Part shown: one piece after another, positions 49,855-58,899 of the stretch
How positions within the stretch are numbered: position 1 is the stretch's first letter
How the letters are laid out: each line of letters opens with the position of its first letter
Source of the DNA: Kordia algicida
GTDB lineage: Bacteria > Bacteroidota > Bacteroidia > Flavobacteriales > Flavobacteriaceae
Assembly (NCBI RefSeq): GCF_051013375.1
Contig: NZ_CP142125.1
Strand: one strand, 5' to 3'
Length of the DNA stretch: 64,000 bases
Position numbers and translations under genes: made by a program
The notes under the pieces: model-generated
What the model saw: only the letters and a program-made list of their open reading frames with translations
Databases searched by the model: none
Told to the model about the DNA's origin: nothing

Positions 49855-51462
49855 TTACAATTCCAACACCAAAAATTCTCCTGATAATGGTTGCAAATGT
49901 TTTACTAAAGTTGGAATGAGCGTTTCGCCATATTCTAAATACAATTCACTAAAGTTTTGCTTACGCTCTTGTAAAGAGTTTGCAGGAAATAATGTTTCTC
50001 GCAATTCGGTACTTCTTGAAACTTTATCTTTCAACATTCGTTTTTGAGCTGTTAACAAGCGTTTTTCCAAATGATTCAAGCCTTTAAGTTGCTTTTTTTC
50101 TTGCGCAGCAACTGCTCCAATAAATGATTTGTCCGTTTGTTCTGCAAGTTTGTACAAGTCTTCAAATTGCTGTTGTAAGTGTTCTTTTTGTGGTGTGAAA
50201 TCAATCTCAATTTTACTGAGCTCTTTGACTTTTTTGGCTATAAAATCCTCTTTTTTGAGGAATAAATCACGATTGGAAATATTGAGTTTTCCCATTTTTT
50301 CCGATTGCTTCTGCGTTTTTACAACTGCGGAGTTTCGCAAGAGCAACATCGGGAATGTCACGTTAACAGTTTCAAAGTAAGATTTCAATTCAAGCCAATA
50401 CGCCAATTCTCCGCCACCACCAATGTAACATAGGTTTGGCAGAATGATCTCTTGATATAACGGACGCAATAATGCATTTGGTGAGAAACGTTCTGGATGT
50501 GCGTGAACCTCAGCTTTTATTTGCTCCGAGTTCCATCTCACGGAAGTGTTATTTACCATAAAAACACCTTCATGCTCAATAATGCGTTCGCGGATTCCGT
50601 TGTTGATATAAAATAGATTGATTTCTCTTGGATTAACTTGTATTTTGTAGGAATCATTAACTTTCGTTAGATGTTCCGCCGTTTCCAACACTTTTTTGTA
50701 TGCGGTTTGTTGAAACAACTCGTTTTCGACAAACGGAATGAATAGTTTTTTTAATTCTTTATCATTTCCATCCACAATGACCAATCCGTATTTTTTGAAT
50801 AATTCGTTGGCAATATAACGCGTTGCATCTGTAAGATTATTGTGTTTTACATAACCATCTTCAAATAGCGATTGTAAGTATTTTGCATTGTCGCTGATGC
50901 CTATTTTTTTGGAGAAATCTTCCAAAACTTCCGCCAAACCTTCTGTAGATAATTCGCCAACTGCGCCACTTGCTTCACGTTCCCAACGTATTTTTTTGCC
51001 TTTGTAATTGAAGAAACAGATTTCGTCAAAATCATGATCTTCCGAAGCCATCCAATAGATTGGTACAAAATGATGATTTGGATGTTTTTCTTGTAACGTC
51101 GTTGTCAAATTAATCGTAGAAATAATTTTGTACAAGAAGTATAATGGACCTGTAAATAGGTTTAATTGATGCCCTGTCGTGATGGTAAATGTATTTTCTA
51201 ACGCAAGTTTTTGAATATTTTTTAGTGTTGTTTTTGAAGCATTTACGTTTTCATATTGCTTTACCAAAGCGTTTGACAGAATAGCTCTTTGCGAAATAGC
51301 TGTTAAACTGGATTGTTGCTTTTCTTTAATTTGAGCTTCAAAATTCTCAAGCTTCGGAAAACGGTGATAAAAGGGTTTTAGCGTGTTTTTTTCGGCTAAA
51401 TAATCACACATTAAGGGAGAAAAATATCCAGTTTCACTGTAGGGAATACATTCTGTTGGCAT
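49855..51462 (-). CDS. bshC: Bacillithiol biosynthesis cysteine-adding enzyme BshC
   Basis: Adds cysteine to glucosaminyl-malate to make bacillithiol, the main low-molecular-weight thiol of many Bacteroidota and Firmicutes. 535 residues, normal length. The recognisable regions are the N-terminus YSETGYFSPLMCDYLA, TITTGHQLNLFTGPLYFLYK (about 95-114), FVPIYWMASEDHDFDEI (about 133) and PLYQEIILPNLCYIGGGGELAYWLELKSYFE (about 338-368), followed by a coiled-coil segment (about 400-490). A TATCTTTG box lies 26 bases upstream. It is a single-gene unit, divergent from the M14 peptidase. Confidence 0.93.
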   Translation of the reverse strand: MPTECIPYSETGYFSPLMCDYLAEKNTLKPFYHRFPKLENFEAQIKEKQQSSLTAISQRAILSNALVKQYENVNASKTTLKNIQKLALENTFTITTGHQLNLFTGPLYFLYKIISTINLTTTLQEKHPNHHFVPIYWMASEDHDFDEICFFNYKGKKIRWEREASGAVGELSTEGLAEVLEDFSKKIGISDNAKYLQSLFEDGYVKHNNLTDATRYIANELFKKYGLVIVDGNDKELKKLFIPFVENELFQQTAYKKVLETAEHLTKVNDSYKIQVNPREINLFYINNGIRERIIEHEGVFMVNNTSVRWNSEQIKAEVHAHPERFSPNALLRPLYQEIILPNLCYIGGGGELAYWLELKSYFETVNVTFPMLLLRNSAVVKTQKQSEKMGKLNISNRDLFLKKEDFIAKKVKELSKIEIDFTPQKEHLQQQFEDLYKLAEQTDKSFIGAVAAQEKKQLKGLNHLEKRLLTAQKRMLKDKVSRSTELRETLFPANSLQERKQNFSELYLEYGETLIPTLVKHLQPLSGEFLVLEL

Positions 51463-51488
51463 AGTTGGTCGTCAGGATTTTAAAGTTG

Positions 51489-51496
51489 CAAAGATA
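51489..51496 (-). promoter_or_regulatory. -7 box of the bshC promoter
   Basis: TATCTTTG on the minus strand, with a TTG 23 bases further upstream (51522-51520), slightly wider than the usual spacing. Confidence 0.45.
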
Positions 51497-51568
51497 TGGT
51501 TATTTAAATGCGATTTTCTCAAAATTTCGTTAAGATATTCTTTTTCAAAATTATATTAGTTAGCTTTG

Positions 51569-54070
51569 ATGTCTATCAAACTGAACCAACTAATGAGACG
51601 ACATTTTTTTACTTTACTTTCATTTTTTATTATTTCTACTACAATTTTTGCCCAAAACATTCAGTCACCTAAAGATTTTTTAGGCTATGAATTGGGAACA
51701 CGATTTACAAATCATTATCGTGTTGTGGATTATTATCAGTATTTGGCAAAAGCTTCCAACATGATTCAACTAGAAGAATATGGTAAAACGAATGAACATC
51801 GTTTGTTGCAAATTGCCTATGTTTCTACACCTGAAAATTTAGCAAATTTAGAAAGTATTCGGAAAAATCATTTGGCAAATGCCGGAATTGGCACTTCTTC
51901 CGCTTCCGCAGATAAAGCTATCGTTTGGTTGAGTTATAATGTACATGGAAACGAATCGTCTAGTACAGAAGCTTCTATGAAAACGATTTACGAATTGATT
52001 ACTTCCAAGAAAATTTGGCTTCAAAATACTGTCGTTATTATTGATCCATGTATCAATCCTGATGGACGCGATCGGTATGTAAATTGGTACAATCAAGTAG
52101 CTAGTGTTCCGTATAATTCACATCAAAAAGCAAAAGAACATGACGAACCTTGGCCTGGCGGACGACCAAATCATTATTTGTTTGATTTAAACCGAGATTG
52201 GGCTTGGGCAACACAAGTAGAAACACGTCAACGATTGAAAGTATATAATAAATGGTTGCCACATATTCATGTTGATTTTCATGAACAAGGCATTAACGAA
52301 CCGTATTATTTTGCACCTGCAGCAGAACCTTTTCATGAAGTTATTACCGATTGGCAACGTAATTTTCAGATACAAATTGGAAAGAATCATGCTGGCTATT
52401 TTGATAAGGAAGGTTGGTTGTATTTTACGCGCGAACGTTTTGATTTGTTTTATCCGAGTTATGGAGATACATATCCTACGTTTAATGGTGCCATTGGAAT
52501 GACGTACGAACAAGCAGGACACGGACGCGCAGGTTTGGGAATTATGACTGATGAAGGCGATTTGCTGACGTTGAAAGATCGAATTGCACATCATCATACT
52601 ACAGGATTGTCAACCGTAGAGATTTCATCAAAAAATGTTGATAAGTTGAATGCTGAATTTAAAAAGTTTTTTAGTAATAAGGATTTTACATATAAAAGTT
52701 ATGTTTTGGAAGGAAATCAAGATCGTATTAATAAGTTAACAACCTTGTTGGATAGACATGAAATTAAATACGGTTTTACTGCAAACACAACGATAAAAGG
52801 ATACGATTATGAGAGTAATTCTCAGAAATCAAATAAGGTAAATAATGCGTTGGTGGTCAGCACAAATCAGCCAAAAGCAAAAATGGTCAAAGTATTGTTT
52901 GAGCCCAACGCAAAATTGAGTGATTCTGTTACATATGATATTACTGCATGGAGTATTCCGTATGCGTATGGTTTAAAAACAACTGCTTCTAAGACTTTGG
53001 TTTCTACAAATGCAATAACTAAAGATTCTATAATTTTTAACTCAGATTATGGCACAAGTCCTGCTTACATTATTTCTTGGAATTCAATCAAAGATGCTGC
53101 TTTTTTAAGTCGATTGTTAAAAAACAAATTTCGCATTCGCTTTACCGAAAAACCAATTGTTTATGATGGAAAAAAGTTCGATCGTGGTTCGTTGATTATT
53201 ACCCGTAGTGATAATAAAAATATAGCTAATTTCAATACATCTTTAGCAGATTTAGCAAATAGTTCTAAAATAATAATGACAAAAATTGGTAGTGGGTTTT
53301 CAGATAATGGTGTTGATTTGGGTTCGCCAGATATTAAAGAAATAAAGATGCCAAAAGTCGCGGTAATGTCTGGAAAAACAACAAGTTCATTAGGTTTTGG
53401 TGAACTTTGGTACTTTTTTGAGCAAGAATTAAAATTTCCTGTAACGAATATTAATAGTGAAAGCTTTTCTGCAAATACACTGAATTCTTTTAATGTTTTG
53501 GTTTTACCTGACGGAAATTATAAGGAAGTCTTTAATAACAAACAATTACAAGTGTTAAAGAATTGGATTTCTCGTGGTGGGAAAGTAATTGCGATGAAAG
53601 GTGCTTTAAGAACATTTGAAGGAAAAGAAGGTTTTGGGCTCACAAAGAAAGAGCGTGAAAAGGAAGATAAAAAGAATGAAATTATTTCGTATGCAAAGAG
53701 CGAACGAAAGAATATTTCCAATTACATTACAGGAGCTATTTTTAAAACGAAAGTTGATACGACACATCCACTAGGATTTGGATATAACGACTCGTATTTT
53801 ACCTTGAAATTAGGAAGCGACGCGTATGATTATTTGAAAAAAGGATATACCGTTACCTATTTGGAAGATAATAACGTAGTTTCTGGTTTTGCAGGATATA
53901 AAGCTGCTAAAAATATTAAAAATACCTTAGTTTTTGGAGAACAACGCATTGAAAAAGGAAGCGTGATTTATATGGTTGATAATCCAATGTTTCGTGCTTT
54001 TTGGGAAAATGGAAAGTTGTTTTTTGCCAATGCAATTTTTATGGTGAATAATAATAGTTTTGAATTGTGA
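51569..54070 (+). CDS. M14 family zinc carboxypeptidase
   Basis: 833 residues from ATG 51569. The second Met at 51593 (MRRHFFTLLSFFII) gives a cleaner signal peptide ending at FAQ. The peptidase M14 domain occupies about 35-370, with the zinc pair HxxE in NVHGNESSSTEA (near residue 126) and the third ligand in HIHVDFHEQG (near residue 233). The region from about 590 on resembles a GATase/DUF4350-like fold (NVLVLPDGNYKEVF, VLKNWISRGGKVIAMKGAL). Such proteins are large exported peptidases of Bacteroidota. No T9SS domain is present. TAGCTTTG directly before the first ATG looks like a -7 box, which would favour the second start. Confidence 0.85.
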   Translation: MSIKLNQLMRRHFFTLLSFFIISTTIFAQNIQSPKDFLGYELGTRFTNHYRVVDYYQYLAKASNMIQLEEYGKTNEHRLLQIAYVSTPENLANLESIRKNHLANAGIGTSSASADKAIVWLSYNVHGNESSSTEASMKTIYELITSKKIWLQNTVVIIDPCINPDGRDRYVNWYNQVASVPYNSHQKAKEHDEPWPGGRPNHYLFDLNRDWAWATQVETRQRLKVYNKWLPHIHVDFHEQGINEPYYFAPAAEPFHEVITDWQRNFQIQIGKNHAGYFDKEGWLYFTRERFDLFYPSYGDTYPTFNGAIGMTYEQAGHGRAGLGIMTDEGDLLTLKDRIAHHHTTGLSTVEISSKNVDKLNAEFKKFFSNKDFTYKSYVLEGNQDRINKLTTLLDRHEIKYGFTANTTIKGYDYESNSQKSNKVNNALVVSTNQPKAKMVKVLFEPNAKLSDSVTYDITAWSIPYAYGLKTTASKTLVSTNAITKDSIIFNSDYGTSPAYIISWNSIKDAAFLSRLLKNKFRIRFTEKPIVYDGKKFDRGSLIITRSDNKNIANFNTSLADLANSSKIIMTKIGSGFSDNGVDLGSPDIKEIKMPKVAVMSGKTTSSLGFGELWYFFEQELKFPVTNINSESFSANTLNSFNVLVLPDGNYKEVFNNKQLQVLKNWISRGGKVIAMKGALRTFEGKEGFGLTKKEREKEDKKNEIISYAKSERKNISNYITGAIFKTKVDTTHPLGFGYNDSYFTLKLGSDAYDYLKKGYTVTYLEDNNVVSGFAGYKAAKNIKNTLVFGEQRIEKGSVIYMVDNPMFRAFWENGKLFFANAIFMVNNNSFEL

Positions 54071-54420
54071 TTTAGATCGCTGGCGCTTTTAGACCACTTC
54101 ATTGTTAGACTGCTTTGCTTTTAGACTTGTTTCGCTTGCGCAATGTTTGGTGTTTAGCTTTTAGCTTTTAGCTTTTAGCGAAGAAACAGATTACTTCGTC
54201 GCAAACTCCTCGTAATGAAGTCGTTTCAAAAACTTCTACATTCAAAATTAAATATTCAGTATTCGATATTCATTATAACAAAACGTATTGAAGAAAATCA
54301 ATTACACTTTGAAGTCAATTCAACATTCAAAACTTAACATTCAACATAAAAAAAGAAACAGATTACTTCGTCGCAAACTCCTCGTAATGACATTTGAAAT
54401 ACTTTTACATTTAGCTTTTA
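54071..54420. other. Intergenic region with dispersed repeats
   Basis: 350 bases. It contains a 38-nt exact repeat (54181-54218 and 54353-54390) and TTTAGCTTTTAGCTTTTAGC runs near 54155. The text TTAGATCGCT...AGAC near 54072 resembles the repeat near 17768. Its plus-strand ORFs are repeat translations, not genes. Confidence 0.5.
54181..54390. repeat. Pair of 38-nt exact repeats (REP-like)
   Basis: AAGAAACAGATTACTTCGTC continuing to CTCGTAATGA occurs at 54181-54218 and again at 54353-54390. A diverged relative (AAGAAACAGATTGCCACGAA to CTCGTAAAGAC) is at 61901-61944. ATTAC/GTAAT ends can pair to form a weak stem. Confidence 0.8.
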
Positions 54421-55729
54421 TCATTTCACAGCAGGTTCGCCATACAAATCAAAATCAGCAGCATCTGTGATTTTAACATCTACAAACTCACCTTGCTTTA
54501 CGTAGAATTTTGCTGCGTCAATTAAAACTTCATTATCAACATCTGGAGAATCAAATTCGGTACGACCTACAAAGTAGTTTCCTTCTTTTCGATCAATGAT
54601 ACATTTAAAGGTTTGTCCAATTTTTTCCTGATTCAATTCCCAAGAGATTTGCGACTGAATTTCCATGATTTGATTCGCACGATCTTGCTTTACTTCTTCT
54701 GGTACATCGTCTTCTAAGTTGTATGCATGTGTATTTTCTTCATGCGAATACGTGAAACAACCTAAACGTTCAAAACGCATTTCCTGAACCCAGTTTTTTA
54801 AGGTTTGAAAATGTTCCTCAGTTTCTCCTGGATAACCAACAATTAATGTTGTACGGATGGTCATGTTTGGAACGGCAGCTCGGAATTCTTTTAATAACTT
54901 AGTCGTTTTCGCCTGATTGGTTTCCACGACGCATCGACTTTAAAATATCGTCCGCAATGTGTTGCAACGGAATGTCTAAGTAATTACAAATTTTTGGTTC
55001 ATTATTCATTACTTCTAAAACATCCATCGGGAAACCTGCTGGAAACGCGTAATGTAAACGAATCCATTCAATTCCTTCTACTTTTACTAAATTTTGAAGC
55101 AACTCTGCAAGATTTCGCTTTTTGTATAAATCGAGTCCGTAATACGTTAAATCTTGTGCAATCAAGATCAATTCTTTGACACCTTTTGCGGCTAATTTTT
55201 CGGTTTCTTCTACCAATTCTTCAATCGGTTTCGATTTGTGTTTTCCGCGCATTAACGGAATTGCACAGAATGAACACGGACGATCGCAACCTTCCGCAAT
55301 TTTAAGATATGCATAGTTTTTTGGTGTTGTTGTAATTCGCTCACCAATCAATTCATGTTTGTAATCGGCACCAAGTGCTTTTAGCAATCGTGGTAAATCT
55401 GAAGTTCCGAAATATTGGTCAACATCTGGAATTTCTGCCTCTAAATCTGGCTTATAACGCTCACTTAAACAACCTGTTACAAAAACCTTATCAACAACGC
55501 CTTCTTCCTTCTTATTTACATAATCTAAAATCGTATTAACGCTTTCTTCTTTTGCATTATTGATGAATCCGCACGTGTTAATTACGACAATATTTCCTTC
55601 TTCTTCATGCGCCACTTCTTTTCCGTTGGCTTTCAATTGTCCCATCAAAACTTCAGAATCATATACATTCTTAGAGCATCCAAGTGTTACGACGTTGATT
55701 TTGTTTTTCTTTAAAGTCTTTGTTCTCAT
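54421..55729 (-). pseudogene. rimO: rimO, ribosomal protein S12 methylthiotransferase, broken by a frameshift
   Basis: RimO is a radical SAM enzyme that methylthiolates Asp near position 88 of ribosomal protein S12. Here the gene is in two frames: residues to about 276 (ending MRRGNQSGEND, stop near 54899) and a second part that continues KTTKLLKEFRAAVPNMTIRT to the stop at 54421. Together they cover the UPF0004 domain (LGCSKNVYDSEVLMGQ, INTCGFINNAKEES), the radical SAM cluster (CDRPCSFCAIPLMRGKHKS) and the C-terminal TRAM domain. Removing one G at minus-strand CAGGCG (plus 54910-54915) restores MRRGNQSAKTTKLL, the expected spacing. It may be a real mutation or a sequencing error. ATG 55729 is preferred over a TTG at 55750. 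Confidence 0.88.
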
Positions 55730-55747
55730 ATCCAAAAATTCAGTGGG

Positions 55748-55755
55748 CAAAGATA
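55748..55755 (-). promoter_or_regulatory. -7 box of the rimO promoter
   Basis: TATCTTTG on the minus strand, 18 bases upstream of the ATG at 55729. It overlaps the longer reading frame and so supports the shorter start. Confidence 0.4.
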
Positions 55756-55810
55756 CAATCTAATTTAAACCTTTGGTATATTTAACAGTCATAAAATGAA
55801 AATCTAAAAG

Positions 55811-56902
55811 ATGAACCGACTTTTTTTTGTATTTCTATTTGTTTTAGTATTATTTTTTGTGAATTGTTCTTCGGAAGAAACAGATGAAATTCCACCAGAA
55901 GAAACGCCTACAACGGTTGATACATCCCTGTATTTCCCACCTTTAACTTCCGATACATGGGAAACAACTTCGGTTACAGAATTGAACTGGAATGCAGATC
56001 AATTGTCACCACTTTTAGGATATCTTGAAGAAAAAAACACCAAAAGTTTTATCATCCTTCACAAAGGAAAAATTGTTGTAGAAGCGTATATGAACGGACA
56101 TTCAGATACATCACCTTGGTATTGGGCAAGTGCCGGAAAAACCTTGACAACTGCTGTTGCAGGAATTGCACAAGAAGAAAGTCTCATCAATCTTAATGAT
56201 AAAGTTTCCGATTATATTGGAAATGGTTGGACAAGCGCCACTTTGGAAAAAGAAAATTTAATTACTTGTAAAAATTTATTGTCTATGACTTCAGGTTTGG
56301 ATGATAGTATGGGCGATGGAATTGCTCCCGAAAATTTACAATATATTGCAGATGCGGGAACACGTTGGGCATATCACGGTGTATTTTTGAAAATGCAAGA
56401 TGTAGTGGCTTCCGCAAGCAATCAACCGTGGGATGATTATTTTGAGGTAAAATTGAAAAATCGTATTGGCATGACTGGCTCTTGGATTCAAAATGGAAAT
56501 ACGAATGTGTATTGGAGTACGACACGAAGCATGGCTCGTTTTGGTTTGCTCATTGCCGCAAAAGGAACTTGGGAAAACACACAGATTATCCCTGAAAGTT
56601 TTTTGAATGAAGCAACATCAACTACGCAAAATATCAACAAAGCGTATGGATATTTATGGTGGCTCAATGGAAAGACTTCTTATCGTTTGCCACAAACTCA
56701 ATTGGAGTTTTCTGGTGAATTGATTCCGAATGCGCCACAAGACATGTTTTGTGCATTAGGTAAAAACGATCAAAAGATTTATATCGTTCCAAGCAAAGAT
56801 TTGGTTATTGTGCGAATGGGAAATGCTGCCGATGATGACAATTTTGCACTTTCTGACTTTGATAATGTTTTTTGGGGAAAAATAAATACTTTGATTGATT
56901 AA
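55811..56902 (+). CDS. Serine hydrolase / beta-lactamase-like lipoprotein
   Basis: 363 residues. A type II signal peptide ends at a lipobox (LFFVNC, Cys about 19), followed by an acidic linker. The class C beta-lactamase/PBP4*-type domain covers about 60-350. The catalytic SxxK is Ser107-Ala-Gly-Lys110 (WASAGKTLTT), and NLLSMTSGLDD near residue 155 is the usual LLxHTSG-type motif. The second motif reads WAYHGVFLKM near residue 188 (YxN is Y-H-G), so the catalytic Tyr is probably kept. It probably hydrolyses an ester or peptidoglycan-like substrate rather than antibiotics. It is a lone gene, convergent with the amidase, and both share the terminator at 57061-57109. Confidence 0.85.
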   Translation: MNRLFFVFLFVLVLFFVNCSSEETDEIPPEETPTTVDTSLYFPPLTSDTWETTSVTELNWNADQLSPLLGYLEEKNTKSFIILHKGKIVVEAYMNGHSDTSPWYWASAGKTLTTAVAGIAQEESLINLNDKVSDYIGNGWTSATLEKENLITCKNLLSMTSGLDDSMGDGIAPENLQYIADAGTRWAYHGVFLKMQDVVASASNQPWDDYFEVKLKNRIGMTGSWIQNGNTNVYWSTTRSMARFGLLIAAKGTWENTQIIPESFLNEATSTTQNINKAYGYLWWLNGKTSYRLPQTQLEFSGELIPNAPQDMFCALGKNDQKIYIVPSKDLVIVRMGNAADDDNFALSDFDNVFWGKINTLID

Positions 56903-57060
56903 AGAGTATTTGATTAAAATAGTATATCCTTTTATAGAGAATAGGTAATTGTATGCGCGTTAAGGATACTTCGACTTTGCTCAGTGTAATACAACCTATA
57001 TGTTTTCCCGCGTTAAGGATAGTAGCAAGTTACCGTGTAACGCGGATAGCCTGACGAAAA

Positions 57061-57109
57061 CAAAATAAAACCCGCATTTCGAGATTCCTCAATGTGCGGG
57101 TTTTATTTT
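57061..57109. terminator. Bidirectional terminator between convergent genes
   Basis: A 16-bp perfect stem (CAAAATAAAACCCGCA / TGCGGGTTTTATTTTG, 57061-57076 and 57094-57109) serves both the serine hydrolase and the amidase genes. Confidence 0.9.
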
Positions 57110-57135
57110 GTTTTGGGAACGCCCAAATTAGTATG

Positions 57136-58767
57136 TTATTGATAGTTTTTCGGTGCTTTTCGCTTTTTAGACGCTTGCTCGTAGACATACGCCCATTCTA
57201 GTAATTTTTTGTCGCCAAACGATTTTGTGATAAAGGTAAGTCCTTTTGGTTCGCCTTTGTTCGTATAACCCATCGGAACGGTGAGCGCAGGATATTCTGC
57301 CACTGCCGCAAATGCCGCATGATAGTTATTGATGGATAAAACACCATCTAAATTGTGTTTTTCCATAGGCGAATTGAAAAATGTTTTTCCGTTTTCGTGC
57401 AATACTTTTTTCATCTCTGAGAATTCTTCTTTGGAAGCGTTGTCATTCACAATTCCATAGAATAATTTTTGTCCATATGGCATCGCTTTCGCGGAATCTT
57501 GCTTGTTAAAATCAATCACATCTTGTACAGATTTGAGCGAAAGTGTTTTTCCTCCATGGTTTTTGAAATAATCTGGCAAGTCATTTTGCATATCAAGATT
57601 CAACAGATTGATAAATTTTGGCAATCCAACTTCCACTTCTTCTATTTCTATAATTTCTGCGCCTTGCTGTTTTAAAACTTCCAATGCTTCTACATATAAA
57701 GTGTCATTCATTAAACGAGTAAATGCGCCAAAACGCTTGCCTTTCAAGGAAGGTTTGCCGTTTTTAATTCCCGAATAGTAGTAACTTCCTGCATATTTGA
57801 AATTCTTACTTTTACTATCAGTTGTATCATAACCGTACAACGCGGATAATAAAATTGCATTGTCCATCACATTTTTTGTCATCGGTCCAGGTGTGTCTAG
57901 TGTGCTAGAAATTGGTACAATTCCGGAGCGACTCAACAAACCGATGGTTGGTTTGAGTCCTACAACTGAGTTTTGACTTGATGGCGAAAGTATGGAACCT
58001 GCAGTTTCTGTTCCTACGGCAGCGACAGCGAAGTTTGCTGCAACTGAAACGCCACTTCCAGAACTCGATCCACCAGTGTCAAATATTTTTCTTCCGTACG
58101 GATTTAAGGTTTGTCCACCAATAGCACTGTAACCGCTTGGACAATCGCCACAGAAAAAGTATGCCCATTCACTTAGATTGGCTTTTCCAAGAATGATAGC
58201 GCCGTTTTCTTTTAATCGCTCTGTGATGAAAGCATCGTTTGTATTGTTATTTTCAAGTGCAAACGCGCCAGCCGTAGTTGGCATATTTTCGGTATTGATA
58301 TTATCTTTTAGTAAGATGGGCATTCCGAAAATAAGCGGTTTTAGTTTTTTATTGAAAAAATCACGATCACGCTGTTTCGCTTCTGTAATTGCATTTGGAT
58401 TGATGCTGATTACAGAATTTAATGACAAATTATTATCACGATCGTATTTTTTAATTCTATAGAGATAAAATTTCACCAATTGCTCATAAGTAAATACGCC
58501 TTGCACTCTGCTTTGGTGTAGTTCCAAAATGTTTTTCTCTAAGATGTATGGTTTTAAGCGTTTGTAATCGGCTTCCGTAAAATCTTCCATTTGTGTTGAA
58601 ACCGAATTCCAAACACCTTGATTATCAATGATTTTAGAATCTAATACTTTAAATTCTCGAAACTCTTTTGCACTAATATCTGAGAGATTACTTTCTTGTT
58701 GCGCTGTTTTTTGTGTGTGACAAGCTATTGATGAAAATAGAATAGCTAGAAATATAATTTTCTTCAT
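57136..58767 (-). CDS. Amidase (amidase signature family), exported
   Basis: 543 residues. The signal peptide ends near residue 17 (SIACHTQ); the Cys could be lipidated. The amidase-signature domain spans about 60-530, with the catalytic Lys in GMPILLKDNINT (near residue 153), the Gly/Ser-rich motif GGSSSGSGVSVAANFAVAAVGTETAGSI (about 232-259) containing both catalytic serines, and GLKPTIGLLSRSGIVPIS. It hydrolyses an amide bond; it is not GatA because it is exported and lacks gatB/C. The substrate is unknown. A terminator shared with the serine hydrolase lies downstream. Confidence 0.9.
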   Translation of the reverse strand: MKKIIFLAILFSSIACHTQKTAQQESNLSDISAKEFREFKVLDSKIIDNQGVWNSVSTQMEDFTEADYKRLKPYILEKNILELHQSRVQGVFTYEQLVKFYLYRIKKYDRDNNLSLNSVISINPNAITEAKQRDRDFFNKKLKPLIFGMPILLKDNINTENMPTTAGAFALENNNTNDAFITERLKENGAIILGKANLSEWAYFFCGDCPSGYSAIGGQTLNPYGRKIFDTGGSSSGSGVSVAANFAVAAVGTETAGSILSPSSQNSVVGLKPTIGLLSRSGIVPISSTLDTPGPMTKNVMDNAILLSALYGYDTTDSKSKNFKYAGSYYYSGIKNGKPSLKGKRFGAFTRLMNDTLYVEALEVLKQQGAEIIEIEEVEVGLPKFINLLNLDMQNDLPDYFKNHGGKTLSLKSVQDVIDFNKQDSAKAMPYGQKLFYGIVNDNASKEEFSEMKKVLHENGKTFFNSPMEKHNLDGVLSINNYHAAFAAVAEYPALTVPMGYTNKGEPKGLTFITKSFGDKKLLEWAYVYEQASKKRKAPKNYQ

Positions 58768-58899
58768 TTTGATACGTTATTTACAGATATAAAGATACAA
58801 TCTTAAAGTTTAACTATTTAGAATTCTTGTTTTTTTGGCTTCTAAATGATAAACTCTTTATTGTTTTTATATATTTGTCATATTCGAAAAAAAAAATTT

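Noticed and set aside
58846..58899. Upstream ATG for the FN3 lipoprotein
   Set aside because: The added 18 residues would precede an otherwise standard lipoprotein signal peptide. The ATG at 58900 gives MKKVVLLLLIGFVFSC directly.
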